A stretch of DNA of 64,000 nucleotides from Hyalangium gracile (GCF_020103725.1 NZ_JAHXBG010000010.1:310001-374000); one strand, 5' to 3'. Positions 1 through 9,351 are shown, counted from the stretch's first letter. Made by a program: numbers and translations. The notes: generated by a model from the sequence alone, not told the origin.

Positions 1-40
1 CAACCAGCTCGGAGGAGGGCGACTTGTCGCGCTTGCTCAT
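1..40 (-). CDS. 5' end of a minus-strand gene, cut by window edge
   Basis: An ATG on the minus strand at 40-38 opens a frame that reads MSKRDKSPSSELV up to the window edge. Only 13 codons are visible, so no function can be given. The upstream sequence has no convincing ribosome binding site, and an alternative ATG at 54 hits a stop within six codons. The call rests only on the open frame and on its being divergent from the gene at 260. Confidence 0.25.
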   Translation of the reverse strand, partial: MSKRDKSPSSELV

Positions 41-259
41 AGGGCGGCCACCATGGCACGGCCCGTGCCCGTTGCCACTTCCGGAGCGAGCTGGGCGCAC
101 CGGGAGCGTTGCTGATGGACATCACCCGGAGCCGCCCTGCCAGCCACTCGACCCCAAGCAGCCCTGGCCTGCCTGCCTGCTCGGGTTGTACTTCCGGACA
201 AGGGGACTGCCTACCTTTCCTCCGGGGGCCTGCATGCCCCCCGCGACAAGGAGAGAGGC
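41..259. other. Intergenic region upstream of histone-like gene
   Basis: About 220 bases between a possible minus-strand start at 40 and the plus-strand start at 260. It ends in an AAGGAGAGAGGC ribosome binding site just before 260. I see no repeat or RNA gene here. Open frames through it on both strands look like by-products of high GC. Confidence 0.4.
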
Positions 260-1054
260 ATGCCCAGGAGCTATAGCTTCGACCACTTCACGGCAGTGAA
301 ACCGGACCCGAGCAAGGTCGGCACCACGCAGGACAGCCATCATCCTGTGAAGAGCGAGACACCTCTGCCCGAGCAGGAAGGCCTGCACTACGGCCAGCAC
401 CACGCGGAGACCATCATGAGAGCCCAGGCTCGACGGATGGACCGCGAGGCGGAGCAGCTCCTGGACGAGGCCTCCGAGGAGCTGGTCGAGCCTCCGGTGG
501 AGCTGGCGATGGAGCCCGAGTCCACGCCCCAGGTGGAAATGACGATGGAGGCCGAGCCCCCTGCTCAGGTCGAGCTCCCCATGACGGCCGAAGCGCCCGC
601 CCCGGAGCGTGCGGCCCCGGAGGCCACGCTGGCACCTGCCGAAGAGGCCACGCAGGAGCCCGAGCTGCCCGAGCCGCAAGCCGTGACGCCGGAGGTGGAG
701 CCGCCCCCACGACAGCGCATGGCGACGAAGCGTGGGGCCTCCAAGCGCACGCCGGCGAAGCGTGCGGCCTCCAAGCGCGAGCACCACACCACCGTGGCGC
801 GGCGAAGCCCGGCGAAGCGGAAGACGGCGAGCCCCCAGAAGGCCACGACCCGAGCCAAGGCCCAGGCCAGGGTCCAGCCCAAGGCGAAACCGTCGAAGCC
901 GGCACCCAAGCCGACCCGAGGAGCGAAGCGCATCGCCAGCACCACGGCGGTGGCGCGAACGGCGCGTGGAGTCAGCAAGCCCACCGCGAAGGCGAAGCCC
1001 ACCGCGAAGAAGACGACGCGCGGCACGGCTCGGCGCCCGACGAAGAAGCGCTGA
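260..1054 (+). CDS. Histone H1-like basic protein with acidic middle segment
   Basis: A 264-residue protein that I do not assign to a characterised family. Residues 1 to about 55 are mixed and polar. Residues 60-155 are rich in Glu, Pro and Ala. Residues 155-264 are almost entirely Lys, Arg, Ala, Pro, Thr and Ser with repeated AKR, SKR and TAK steps, like the C-terminal tail of histone H1 and bacterial AlgP/Hc1-type proteins. DNA or RNA compaction is therefore inferred, not shown. The DNA has a 30-base-period duplication at 726-778 encoding the KRxASKR motif. The start has an AAGGAGAGAGGC site directly upstream. Such composition makes homology hard to judge; it could also be a disordered linker-type protein. 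Confidence 0.7.
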   Translation: MPRSYSFDHFTAVKPDPSKVGTTQDSHHPVKSETPLPEQEGLHYGQHHAETIMRAQARRMDREAEQLLDEASEELVEPPVELAMEPESTPQVEMTMEAEPPAQVELPMTAEAPAPERAAPEATLAPAEEATQEPELPEPQAVTPEVEPPPRQRMATKRGASKRTPAKRAASKREHHTTVARRSPAKRKTASPQKATTRAKAQARVQPKAKPSKPAPKPTRGAKRIASTTAVARTARGVSKPTAKAKPTAKKTTRGTARRPTKKR

Positions 1055-1062
1055 GCCGAGCC

Positions 1063-2346
1063 TCAGGCGGACTGGGCCGGAGCGATCCGGAGCGTCCCCT
1101 CCAGGGGCGCTCCGAGGTCCAGCATGAGCCGCGCGAGCGCCTCGGCGGCGGACTCGGCGGTGTTGCCCAGGCGGACCAGCATGTCGCCCACCTCGTCCGG
1201 CGTGCGCGCGAGCGCCAGCGTCTGCAGCCCCACTTCGCCCTGCCAGAGTTCCATCGCCTCGGTCCGGGCCTCCCGCTCGAAGCGGGCCGGGTCCAGGCCG
1301 TTGCGCTCACACACGCGCAGGCGCGCCAGGTCCCGCCACAGCATGACCTCCTGGTCCGCCAGCAGCAGCTCGGCGTGCCACCGCCCCTCCAGGCCCTCCG
1401 CCTCGCCTCGCAGTCCCCGCGCCAGGGCCGCCACGGTCCGCGGCGACAGGTGGCTGAAGACCACCGACAGGTCTCCGCGCGTCTGCTGCCCCGCGGAGTC
1501 GATCACCACGTGCCAGAGCACCATGCGCCCGGTGAAGCGGGCCGAGGCGCGCACCTCCACGCTGCCGTCGTCGTACTCGGCCGACCACTGCACGTTCAGC
1601 ACGCTCTCGGCATCCAGCCGCCGGAACTGTCGCAGGTACGCCAGCTCCGCTCCCGGCGCGCGCTGCTGCGTGAACACCGCCACCCGCCCCGAGCGCAGCA
1701 CCCCGCCATCCGGATCCGCCAGCGGCACCGCGCCCGTGCTGATGAAGTGCTGGTAGGCCCCCAGCGTCCCCTCGCGGGACAGGTCCAGGTCCGCGGTCCG
1801 CCCCAGCGAGCGCTCCAGCACCGGCATCACGCGCTCCTGCGCCCCCTCACCCAGCGGCTCCAGCCCCGCGAAGGGGTCCTCCACCTGCCCGCGCATGGAC
1901 GTGGTGGTGACGCGCATGAGCTGCGAATCCAACCGGCTCACCTCGTGGAGCCGCCCCTGAGCCCCCTGCCCCTCGCCCGAGGCCTCCCAGCGCAGGGTGC
2001 TGCCCTCCGGAACCGTCATCGGCTCGGCGAGACTCAGCGGCGGCAGCTCTCCGGCCCGCAGCTGCGCGGCCACCGTGACGTTCGTCTCCAGGTAGCAGGA
2101 GGGCGGCACATCCTTCACCCAGGGCGTGCCTCGCCCGGCCGCCGCGTCGAGCAGCAGGACGTAGGTGTCCTGGAGGTCCTCGCTGACCAGCGTCTCGGCC
2201 GGCGCGGAGATGGGGCCGGTGCCCTCCGTCAGCTCGTCGACGGACTGCTCCTGTGGACGGCCCGAACCTGCCTGCCGTGGCGCGCCCGCTCCGTCGCCGT
2301 CGGCCGCTGCCACCCTCCTGGAGGACACCTCATCGGAAGTCGCCAT
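1063..2346 (-). CDS. Conserved hypothetical protein
   Basis: A 427-residue soluble protein of unknown function, converging on the histone-like gene with only 8 bases between stops. No signal peptide, membrane segment or catalytic motif is recognisable. The first 50 residues are low-complexity; the rest is mixed alpha/beta with a leucine/alanine-rich helical C-terminus (about residues 300-427). I chose ATG 2346 (MATSDEV), because the 39 upstream in-frame residues are arginine/cysteine-rich and look untranslated. The region 2400-2540 upstream, shared with the divergent gene at 2568, has lower GC and probably carries both promoters. Confidence 0.7.
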   Translation of the reverse strand: MATSDEVSSRRVAAADGDGAGAPRQAGSGRPQEQSVDELTEGTGPISAPAETLVSEDLQDTYVLLLDAAAGRGTPWVKDVPPSCYLETNVTVAAQLRAGELPPLSLAEPMTVPEGSTLRWEASGEGQGAQGRLHEVSRLDSQLMRVTTTSMRGQVEDPFAGLEPLGEGAQERVMPVLERSLGRTADLDLSREGTLGAYQHFISTGAVPLADPDGGVLRSGRVAVFTQQRAPGAELAYLRQFRRLDAESVLNVQWSAEYDDGSVEVRASARFTGRMVLWHVVIDSAGQQTRGDLSVVFSHLSPRTVAALARGLRGEAEGLEGRWHAELLLADQEVMLWRDLARLRVCERNGLDPARFEREARTEAMELWQGEVGLQTLALARTPDEVGDMLVRLGNTAESAAEALARLMLDLGAPLEGTLRIAPAQSA

Positions 2347-2567
2347 GCTGGAATCCGCCCAGGGTCTGTCCCTCACCACACACGCTCTCCCGGATGCTAT
2401 CCGCACATCCAAGCACCGCAGAGTTTCTTCTCCAGGGCAAGCCGGGTCGGCCAGGACTCCCACCTCTCCACCCTCGGCCGGTCAGCATCCAGGCATGACG
2501 CAGGTGCTCGCGGTCCCTCCGGTGCGCGCGCAGCTTACAGGGAACAGATGTGCCGGAGGCACTGCAC

Positions 2568-3482
2568 ATGGATTTCCCTCTCTCCGTGCTGGTGACGGGC
2601 GCCACGGGCCGCCAGGGTGGTGCGCTGGTCCGCCAGCTGCTCCACCGGGGCTACCGCGTCATGGCCCTCACCCGGAACCCGGACTCCGCGACGGCGCACG
2701 CCCTGGAAGGCCTGGGAGTGAAGCTGGCGCTCGGTGACTTCGATGATCCCGTCTCCCTGGAAGCAGCCATGCGCCGCGTGGACACCGTCTTCGCCATGGC
2801 CACGCCCTTCGAGGCGGGGCTCGAGGCCGAGGTGCGCCAGGGCATGAACCTGGTGGACGCCGCCCGGCGAGCGGGCGTGAGGCACTTCATCTACTCCTCG
2901 GTGGCGGGGGCCGACCAGCACACCGGCGTGCCCCACTTCGACAGCAAGCACCAGGTGGAGCTCTACCTGCGCCGCTCCAACCTGCCCTACACCATCGTGG
3001 GCCCGACGTTCTTCATGGAGAACTTCACCGGCTCCCTCATCCGCGAGGGCCTCGAGGCCGGCGTGCTCAGCCTGCCCCTGTCGCCCACCCGGGGCCTGCA
3101 GATGGTGGCCCTGGAGGACCTGGCCTGCTTCGTCGCCCACATCATCGGCAACGCTGAGGACTTCTATGGTGAGCGCATCGACATCGCCTCGGACGAGGTG
3201 ACGCCGCAGCAGGCGACGGATCTGCTCTCGTACGTGAGCGGCCACCGCATCCACTACGAGCAGCTGCCGCTGGACCTGCTTCGCGAGCGCAGCGAGGACA
3301 TGGCGCTGATGTTCGAGTGGCTCGAGCGCGTGGGCTACCACGCCGACGTGCTCACCCTGCGCCACGAGATCCTGGAGGTGCCCTGGCACACCTTCGAGGA
3401 GTGGGCCCGTAGCCAGGACTGGAGCTTCATCGGCGGCGCCGCCCGCGCCGACAGCGGGCTGGGAACGAGCTCGGGCCCGTGA
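2568..3482 (+). CDS. NmrA-family NAD(P)-binding oxidoreductase-like protein
   Basis: A 304-residue atypical short-chain dehydrogenase of the NmrA/HSCARG group. The dinucleotide-binding motif VTGATGRQGG lies near residues 8-17. SSVAGADQHTGVPHFDSKHQVE with a lysine in the usual catalytic region follows around residue 115, then YTIVGPTFFMEN, a hallmark of NmrA-like proteins. Such proteins act as NAD(P)-sensing regulators or as reductases; the substrate cannot be told here. ATG 2568 is preferred over GTG 2550 because GGAGG sits eight bases upstream of it. The gene is divergent from 1063-2346. Confidence 0.85.
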   Translation: MDFPLSVLVTGATGRQGGALVRQLLHRGYRVMALTRNPDSATAHALEGLGVKLALGDFDDPVSLEAAMRRVDTVFAMATPFEAGLEAEVRQGMNLVDAARRAGVRHFIYSSVAGADQHTGVPHFDSKHQVELYLRRSNLPYTIVGPTFFMENFTGSLIREGLEAGVLSLPLSPTRGLQMVALEDLACFVAHIIGNAEDFYGERIDIASDEVTPQQATDLLSYVSGHRIHYEQLPLDLLRERSEDMALMFEWLERVGYHADVLTLRHEILEVPWHTFEEWARSQDWSFIGGAARADSGLGTSSGP

Positions 3483-3511
3483 GACAATGAGCCGCTTCCA
3501 GGGAGGCTCTC

Positions 3512-4219
3512 ATGCGGACGCATTGGCTCGGAGTCGTCGCACTGCTGCTCACCGCTGGCTGCACCCATGATGGACAGCTGCGCCCCCAGACGGGCGCCAT
3601 CCCGCTGACGGAAGAGGGCACGGCCGCCGTCATCGGTGAGCATGGGGTGACGCTGGTAGCGTATGGCTCGAACTGGAAGGGCCGGCCGCGAAACCTCGAG
3701 CGCCACTTCACCCCCCTGGAGGTCCGGCTGGAGAACCGCAGCGGGCGGACACTGAGCGTGCAGTACGCGAGCTTCGAGCTCGAGGGCCGCAAGAGCTATG
3801 TCGCGCGCGCTCCGAAGGAGCTGGGTCAGCTCCTGGCCGCGCGGGACACCAGCTTCCGGCCGCCTGGGGACGTGTACGGCACCCGGCTGGTTCCTCGCGC
3901 CTATCAGGCACGCACCTCGAGCCGTCAGCCGGCCCCGTATGACATGACGTACACCTCCCACAACGGCGTCTCTCCCTACACCCCGCCGCCCTGCCTCACG
4001 TGTGCCTCGAGCGGCGAGCTCGGCGCCCTGCCGTCCCCGGACATGCTGCGCCAGGCCTTCGCGGAGGGCCCGCTGGAGGATGGGCAGAGCCGCCAGGGCT
4101 TCGTCTACTTCGAGGAGGCGCTGCGGATGGATGACGTCGTCACCCTGAAGGTGAAGCTGGTGGATGCCTCCACGGGCGAGCCGTTCGGCGCCCTGAGCAT
4201 CCCCTTCGAGGTCCACTGA
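3512..4219 (+). CDS. Hypothetical lipoprotein
   Basis: A 235-residue exported protein with a type II signal peptide: MRTHWLGVVALLL followed by the lipobox LTAGC, so the mature protein should start at Cys18. After the signal, residues 35-100 resemble a beta-rich domain (VRLENRSGRTLSVQYASFEL) of the kind found in proteins that bind or decorate envelope components, but no family is recognised. A GGGAGG site precedes the ATG. It begins 29 bases after the NmrA-like gene and may be cotranscribed with it. Confidence 0.75.
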   Translation: MRTHWLGVVALLLTAGCTHDGQLRPQTGAIPLTEEGTAAVIGEHGVTLVAYGSNWKGRPRNLERHFTPLEVRLENRSGRTLSVQYASFELEGRKSYVARAPKELGQLLAARDTSFRPPGDVYGTRLVPRAYQARTSSRQPAPYDMTYTSHNGVSPYTPPPCLTCASSGELGALPSPDMLRQAFAEGPLEDGQSRQGFVYFEEALRMDDVVTLKVKLVDASTGEPFGALSIPFEVH

Positions 4220-4284
4220 GCCAGCCCGAGCGCCGCGCCGCGAGCGCCCGGGAGCGGACTTCGCTAGTCTGCGCCGCCTCAGCG

Positions 4285-5205
4285 ATGCCTACCGAGTCCA
4301 AAGCCCTGTCCCGCACCACCTTCCTTGCCTCCTGCCCCATCTGCGGCGCCCGGGAGGCCAGCGAGGTGGTCACCTTCCCCGAGCTGCGCTTCGGCCGCTG
4401 CGCCGGGTGCGGCCTCATCTACAAGCAGGAGCAGCAGCCCGGGCTGGGCGACGGCTACGAGGAGAAGTACTTCCGCTTCACCCCCGCCGGCTACCTGGCG
4501 CGGTGGGATCACCGCGTGCGCAAGTGCCAGCGGCAGATCCTCGCGTGCCTGGAGTTCGCCCCGCATGCCCGCAGCCTGCTGGACGTGGGGTGCTCGGCCG
4601 GGTACGTGCTCGCGGCGGCGAAGTCGCTGGGCCTGTCCGAGATGGGGATGGACTTCTCGGACTTCGCCGTGCAGCTCTGCCGCGAGCGCGGCTTCCGGGC
4701 CGAGCGCGGCTCGCTGGACAAGATGCCCTTCGCGGACGAGTCATTCGACATCGTCACGGCCAAGCACACGCTGGAGCACATCCCGAGCCCCATCGACGGC
4801 CTGCGGGAGATCCACCGCGTGCTGCGGCCCGGGGGCGTGGCCTTCCTCATCGTCCCGGACGCGGCCTACTACAAGCACACCCTCATGCCGCGGCGCGGGA
4901 GCTCGTTCCGGCCGGACCGGCGCGGGTGGCAGCACCACGTCTACTTCTACGAGAAGAACCTGGCGGACGCGTCCGCGCGGGCGGGCCTCACGCCCGTCAA
5001 GGCGGGCAAGAGCATCTTCCGCAGCAGGCTGGCGCGGGGGCCACGCGCCGCGCTCGAGTACGCGCGCTATGCGTTCCTGGTGGGCTGGACCCACGGCTCG
5101 CGGGTGACGCACACGCGGCGGGAGATCCAGCTCATCTCCGTCAAGCCGGGCACGCCCCAGGCCCTGCCCGCGTCCCAGGCCCACGCCGAGAGCGCCGCGC
5201 GCTGA
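4285..5205 (+). CDS. Zinc-ribbon class I SAM-dependent methyltransferase
   Basis: A 306-residue methyltransferase. Residues 17-48 form a zinc-ribbon-like start with CPIC and CAGC pairs. The SAM-binding motif I LLDVGCSAGY is near residue 98 and the motif IV-like SFDIVTAKHTLEHI near 153. The C-terminal third is basic. This architecture (zinc ribbon plus Methyltransf_11/23-type fold) is common in enzymes modifying sugars, quinones or secondary metabolites, so the substrate is open. No strong ribosome binding site is seen before ATG 4285. The neighbours do not suggest a pathway. Confidence 0.85.
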   Translation: MPTESKALSRTTFLASCPICGAREASEVVTFPELRFGRCAGCGLIYKQEQQPGLGDGYEEKYFRFTPAGYLARWDHRVRKCQRQILACLEFAPHARSLLDVGCSAGYVLAAAKSLGLSEMGMDFSDFAVQLCRERGFRAERGSLDKMPFADESFDIVTAKHTLEHIPSPIDGLREIHRVLRPGGVAFLIVPDAAYYKHTLMPRRGSSFRPDRRGWQHHVYFYEKNLADASARAGLTPVKAGKSIFRSRLARGPRAALEYARYAFLVGWTHGSRVTHTRREIQLISVKPGTPQALPASQAHAESAAR

Positions 5206-5217
5206 ACCCTCCGTGGC

Positions 5218-5511
5218 TCAGTGCAGCATCATGCGGGCGCGCGGGGAGAGCCGCTCGTAGCGCGTCTTGAACAGGCGCAGCTCCTCGGGCATCCCCAGGC
5301 CGCGGCGGATGTCCGCGCCCTTGATGGAGCGTCCGAAGAGCGGGCCGAGCAGGCACAGGTCCAGCGCCCCCGCCACCAGCGGCCCCAACCCCACCAGGGC
5401 CACCACCGCGCCACGCGGTGAACTCGACGAGAGCCCTCCCAGCACCATCCCGGCGCCCGCCAGGATGCGGAGCCATCGCCCTGTCCGTGACGCCATGAAG
5501 CCAACGAGCAT
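5218..5511 (-). CDS. DUF2892 (YgaP-like) small membrane protein
   Basis: A 97-residue protein with two hydrophobic stretches, about residues 14-32 and 36-58. The sequence GRWLRILAGAGMVLGG followed by LDLCLLGPLFG matches the DUF2892/YgaP transmembrane module, including the conserved cysteine after the second helix. Such modules sit in the inner membrane, alone or attached to rhodanese domains; there is no rhodanese here. A GGAGGTGCCGC site precedes ATG 5511. It converges on the methyltransferase gene and is divergent from the PRC-barrel gene at 5728. Confidence 0.75.
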   Translation of the reverse strand: MLVGFMASRTGRWLRILAGAGMVLGGLSSSSPRGAVVALVGLGPLVAGALDLCLLGPLFGRSIKGADIRRGLGMPEELRLFKTRYERLSPRARMMLH

Positions 5512-5727
5512 GCGGCACCTCCAGGCAGAAGATGGGCACGGCCCCGCGCCACACCAGCACTCGCGACGCGCCGCGAGCCCCTACACGCCCCCTCGCCCTC
5601 CAGGCGCCCATCACTCCGAGCCCGGCGCGGAGCGAGCACCGTGTCGGATCGCCGGTGCACCCGAACTGTCCAGAGAACAACTTCCCACCAGGGCCGCGTC
5701 ACCACGGCGGCCCGGGGAGCGGAGCGC

Positions 5728-6018
5728 ATGTTCGACAGATCGGAGATCCAGAAGGGGATGACGGTGCGCAGCATCGATGGGCACAAGCTCGGGCGCGTCG
5801 TCGACATCCAGGACGAGGAGTTCATCGTGGAGAAGGGCTTCTTCCGCCGCAGGGACTTCGCCGTCCGTCTGTCCGACGTGCGCGAGGTGGCCCACGGCGA
5901 GGTGTTCCTCCAGCACGGGCAGGACAGCCTCTTCGCCGCCCCGCGCGAGGTGCCACACCGGCCCCATCCTCGTGTCAGCAAGCCCGTGGCGCACCTGCCC
6001 TCGCGTCAGCAGGGCTGA
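5728..6018 (+). CDS. PRC-barrel/DUF2171-like protein
   Basis: A 96-residue protein. MFDRSEIQKGMTVRSIDG, HKLGRVVDI, and FFRRRDFAVRLSDVREV form the small beta-barrel of the PRC/DUF2171 group, which often binds RNA or partner proteins or appears as a stress-related stand-alone protein. I start it at ATG 5728, where the PRC similarity begins. The preceding in-frame stretch from 5641 is arginine-rich and looks untranslated, and GGGGAGCGGAGCGC is a possible ribosome site. Confidence 0.75.
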   Translation: MFDRSEIQKGMTVRSIDGHKLGRVVDIQDEEFIVEKGFFRRRDFAVRLSDVREVAHGEVFLQHGQDSLFAAPREVPHRPHPRVSKPVAHLPSRQQG

Positions 6019-6064
6019 GCGCGCGGGGACCGCAGGGCGCGCCCTCGGCCCACGCGGGCGCGCC

Positions 6065-7027
6065 TCAGGCGCTGAAGTCCACCCGGCGCACGTCCTCGTC
6101 TCCCACCGCCGCCTGGTAGACGTGCCACGCGGCCGCCAGGTCCTGGAAGGGCAGCCCCACCGTGCAGAAGAGGGTGAGCTGCTCGGGCGACGTCCTCCCA
6201 GGGCGCAGCCCGGCGATGATCTCTCCCAGCTCCGCGTGGATGGACTCCTCCTTGAGCCCGGCGCTCCCCACGACACCACCTGACAGGGCCAGCCCCCGGT
6301 GATCACACACGAAGGTGGCGCGCTCGAGCAGCGCTGGCGACAGCTCCACGCGATCCTGCTCGTCCTCTCCCAGCGCGGTGATGTGCATGCCGGGGCGCAC
6401 CAGCTCCGCGGGGAGCGAGGCCTTGCCGCCCGTACTCGTCGTCACGACGATGTCGGCCTCCTCCACCGCCTCCGCCACCGAGCCCACCGGCCGCACGGGC
6501 AGGGACAGCTCCTGGTACATGCGCGTGGCCAGCGCGGCGGCCCGCGTGAAGTCCGCGTCATAGACGAAGGCCTGGGACAGCGAGCGCACCAGCCGCAGGG
6601 ACTTGAGCTGGAGCACGGAGCGGCTGCCCGCGCCCAGCAGCGCCACGCGGCTCGCGTCCGGCCGGGCCAGCACGTCCGTGCCCAGCGCCCCCACCACACC
6701 CGTGCGCACGGCCGTCAGCTGCGCCGAGTCCATCATCGCCAGCAGCTGTCCCGTGGCCAGATCATGCAGCTGCAGCATGCCCTGCAGCGGGGGCGTGATG
6801 GCCGGGAAGCGAGCGCTCACCTTGACCGAGTAGGCGGGCACTCCCGGCAGGCTGCCCGGGAAGAGCACCATGGTCGTGCCTTCGGTGTGCAAGGGTACAC
6901 GCGTGCGCTGGGGCGCCACCGTCCGCGCGAGCGCGTCCGCGCGGAACGCCTCGCGCATGTCCGTCAGCAAGGTGAGGGCCTGCAGGTTGCGGGACACATC
7001 CGAGCGGGTGAGGAGAAGGGTGCTCAT
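6065..7027 (-). CDS. Ornithine cyclodeaminase / mu-crystallin family protein
   Basis: A 320-residue NAD(P)-dependent enzyme of the OCD/mu-crystallin family. The substrate-binding half includes VKVSARFP and the MDSAQLTAVRTGVVGALGT stretch (about residues 95-120). The Rossmann part follows with VALLGAGSRSVLQ near residue 135 and the conserved ITALGEDEQDRVEL near 215. The nucleotide-binding loop has GAGSRS rather than the usual GxGxQA, so cofactor binding may differ. Family members deaminate ornithine, make alanine or lysine-derived imino acids, or act in siderophore-type pathways; nothing nearby decides. Divergent from the histidine kinase at 7297. Confidence 0.85.
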   Translation of the reverse strand: MSTLLLTRSDVSRNLQALTLLTDMREAFRADALARTVAPQRTRVPLHTEGTTMVLFPGSLPGVPAYSVKVSARFPAITPPLQGMLQLHDLATGQLLAMMDSAQLTAVRTGVVGALGTDVLARPDASRVALLGAGSRSVLQLKSLRLVRSLSQAFVYDADFTRAAALATRMYQELSLPVRPVGSVAEAVEEADIVVTTSTGGKASLPAELVRPGMHITALGEDEQDRVELSPALLERATFVCDHRGLALSGGVVGSAGLKEESIHAELGEIIAGLRPGRTSPEQLTLFCTVGLPFQDLAAAWHVYQAAVGDEDVRRVDFSA

Positions 7028-7296
7028 CTTCGACGAAACCTAACCGAGCGCGACGGAAGTCCGAAGGTTCACCGTCACATGCCTCTCCAAGACTCTCGGT
7101 CGTTCGCACACGACGTAACACCTGGCGGATGGTTCAGGCGGGCGAGCATGGGAGGCATCCCACCGAGGCCCTCGGAGGTCTCGGCCGCTCCGCCCCCGGC
7201 CCGCCCGCCCCGGAAATCCCGGTACGGGCGCGGTTGTCTCATCATGTCCAGAGTGAGGCTGGGCCTGAGCCAGAGGTCGTCGTCCCGGAGGTCACG
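7028..7296. promoter_or_regulatory. Divergent intergenic region, OCD-like gene and histidine kinase
   Basis: About 270 bases between the divergent starts at 7027 (minus) and 7297 (plus). The part near 7030-7130 has lower GC than its surroundings, as expected of promoters, but I see no clear inverted repeat or sigma-54 site. Its plus-strand end carries the GGAGG that defines the kinase start. Confidence 0.35.
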
Positions 7297-9351
7297 ATGC
7301 TGGAGCAGCAACCACGTCCCCAGGCTTGGGAGTCAGCGCGAGATCCCGAGGAGCCGCATCGGCTGGGGGCCTTCCTCCGCGCTCACCGAGAGGACATCCT
7401 CGCCGACTGGCGGCTGTCCGCCCATGCGCTCCACTCGCGCCGGTCCGGCGAGCTCCCGGTGCTGGACCACATCCCCGCGCTGCTGGACGGCGTCACCGAG
7501 GCGCTGGTGCACGAGGCGCACGGCATTCCACTCCAACTGCCGAGCGTCATCTCGGACGTGCATGCCCTGGCTCGGCTGAACCAGGGCTTCGGCATCCACG
7601 AGCTCACCTATGAGTACAGCGTGCTGCGCACCTGCATCCTCCGCCGGCTGGAGGCCTCGGCGGTCCACCCCGCGCCTGGCACCCTGCTGCTGCTGGACGA
7701 GCTGCTGGATCAGGCAGTCACGCGCTCGGTGCTGAGCTACTCGCGCCTGCGCGAGCGCACGCTCAACGCGCTCGACCGGATGATGCAGGCGGCCCTGGAG
7801 AGCCCGGACCTGGACACCCTGCTCCATCGGCTGCTCACCCTGCTGATGGAGTCCGCCATGCAGGTGAACTCGGCCACCATCCTGCTGCGCGAGGACGGCA
7901 TGCTGCGGGTGCGCGCGGCGATGGGGCTGGACGCGGAGCAGACGGTGGGCCAGCGCGTGCGCATCGGAGAGTGCTTCGCGGGCCGTGTCGCCGCCGAGCG
8001 CAAGCCGCTCGCGGTGCGCTCGGCCTCGACGGATCCGCTGCTGAAGGAGGAGGCGCTGGGCCAGCTGGGGCTTCACGCGCTGTATGGCGTGCCGCTGCTG
8101 GACGGAGAGCACCTGGTGGGCGTGGCGTACATGGGCTCTCGCACCGCCTATGCCTTCTCCGAGGCGGACACCCTGCTGTTCCGCATCATGGTGAGCCGGG
8201 CCACGGCCCTCATCGTCCAGGCGCAGCTGCGCGCGCGAGAGCAGGCCGCCCGCGAGGAGATGCAGCGCTCGCTGGCGATGATCGACACGCTGCTGGCCAC
8301 CTCGCCGGTGGGCATCGCCTTCCTGGATCGCGAGCTGCGCTACCTGCGCATCAACGACACGCTGGCCAGCATCAACCAGCTGCCCGTGGCGGCCCACCTG
8401 GGCCGCCCCATCCAGGAGGTGCTGCCCCCCCGTGTCGCCCAGCAGCTGGTGCCCATCCTCCGCTGCGTGCTCGAGACGGGCGAGCCGTCGGGGAGCTTCG
8501 AGTTCCCCACGCCGCCCGAGTTCTCCCGGTTCCAGGGGCACACGTGGCTGGCCAGCTACTACCCGGTGCGCTTCCAGGGCGGGGAGCTGATGGGGGTGGG
8601 CTGCATCGTGCTGGACATCACCTCGCACAAGCAGGCGGAGCAGGCCCTCGAGCAGGCCCTCACCTTCCGAGAGCAGCTGCTGGCGGTGCTCGGGCACGAT
8701 CTGCGCAACCCGCTGGGCGCCATCGGCGCCTCGGCCTTCCTGCTCTCTCGGGCGGAGGGCCTGAGCGAGCGCGAGCGCCAGGCCGTGGAGCGCATCCGCC
8801 GCAGCGGCGCGCGGATGGCCCGGCTGATCGACGACATCCTGGACTTCGCGCGCAGCCGTCTGGGCGGAGGCATCCCGGTGACGCGCCAGCGCATGAACAT
8901 GGAGGAGGTGTGCAGGACGACGCTCGAGGAGTTGCAGGTGACGTTCCCCGAGCGCCAGCTCCTCTTCGACGTGCACGGCCACACCTGGGGAGAGTGGGAT
9001 CCGGATCGCGTGGCGCAGGTGCTGAGCAACCTGGTGTTCAACGCCCTCCAGCACGGGCGGGAGGACACGCCCATCCGCACCACGCTGCGCGACGCGGGCG
9101 ACCACGTGCTGCTGGAGGTCTACAACCAGGGAGAGCCCATCCCGGAGGAGCTGCTGCCGCGACTGTTCGATCCGTTCAAGCGCCGCCCGGAGGATCAGCG
9201 CCCGCACGAGGGCCGGAGCGGCGCGCGGAGCCTGGGGCTGGGGCTGCACATCGTCCGGCAGATCGCCCTGGCGCACGACGGAGACGTGGTGGTGCGCTCC
9301 GACCCGCAGGGCACGTCCTTCACGGTCCGCTGGCCACGCGGCGCGAAGTGA
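7297..9351 (+). CDS. RsbRD-like / GAF / PAS sensor histidine kinase
   Basis: A 684-residue soluble sensor kinase. Domains in order: an RsbRD-N-like helical domain (about 20-155, starting LGAFLRAHREDILADW), a GAF domain (165-305), a PAS domain (330-445, LLATSPVGIAFLDRELRYL), HisKA with LGHDLRNPLG and phosphoacceptor His467, and an HATPase domain to the end with the N-box NLVFNALQHG. There is no membrane segment, so it senses a cytoplasmic signal. No response regulator is adjacent; it is an orphan kinase, as is common in myxobacteria. ATG 7297 is chosen because GGAGG lies five bases upstream. Confidence 0.92.
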   Translation: MLEQQPRPQAWESARDPEEPHRLGAFLRAHREDILADWRLSAHALHSRRSGELPVLDHIPALLDGVTEALVHEAHGIPLQLPSVISDVHALARLNQGFGIHELTYEYSVLRTCILRRLEASAVHPAPGTLLLLDELLDQAVTRSVLSYSRLRERTLNALDRMMQAALESPDLDTLLHRLLTLLMESAMQVNSATILLREDGMLRVRAAMGLDAEQTVGQRVRIGECFAGRVAAERKPLAVRSASTDPLLKEEALGQLGLHALYGVPLLDGEHLVGVAYMGSRTAYAFSEADTLLFRIMVSRATALIVQAQLRAREQAAREEMQRSLAMIDTLLATSPVGIAFLDRELRYLRINDTLASINQLPVAAHLGRPIQEVLPPRVAQQLVPILRCVLETGEPSGSFEFPTPPEFSRFQGHTWLASYYPVRFQGGELMGVGCIVLDITSHKQAEQALEQALTFREQLLAVLGHDLRNPLGAIGASAFLLSRAEGLSERERQAVERIRRSGARMARLIDDILDFARSRLGGGIPVTRQRMNMEEVCRTTLEELQVTFPERQLLFDVHGHTWGEWDPDRVAQVLSNLVFNALQHGREDTPIRTTLRDAGDHVLLEVYNQGEPIPEELLPRLFDPFKRRPEDQRPHEGRSGARSLGLGLHIVRQIALAHDGDVVVRSDPQGTSFTVRWPRGAK

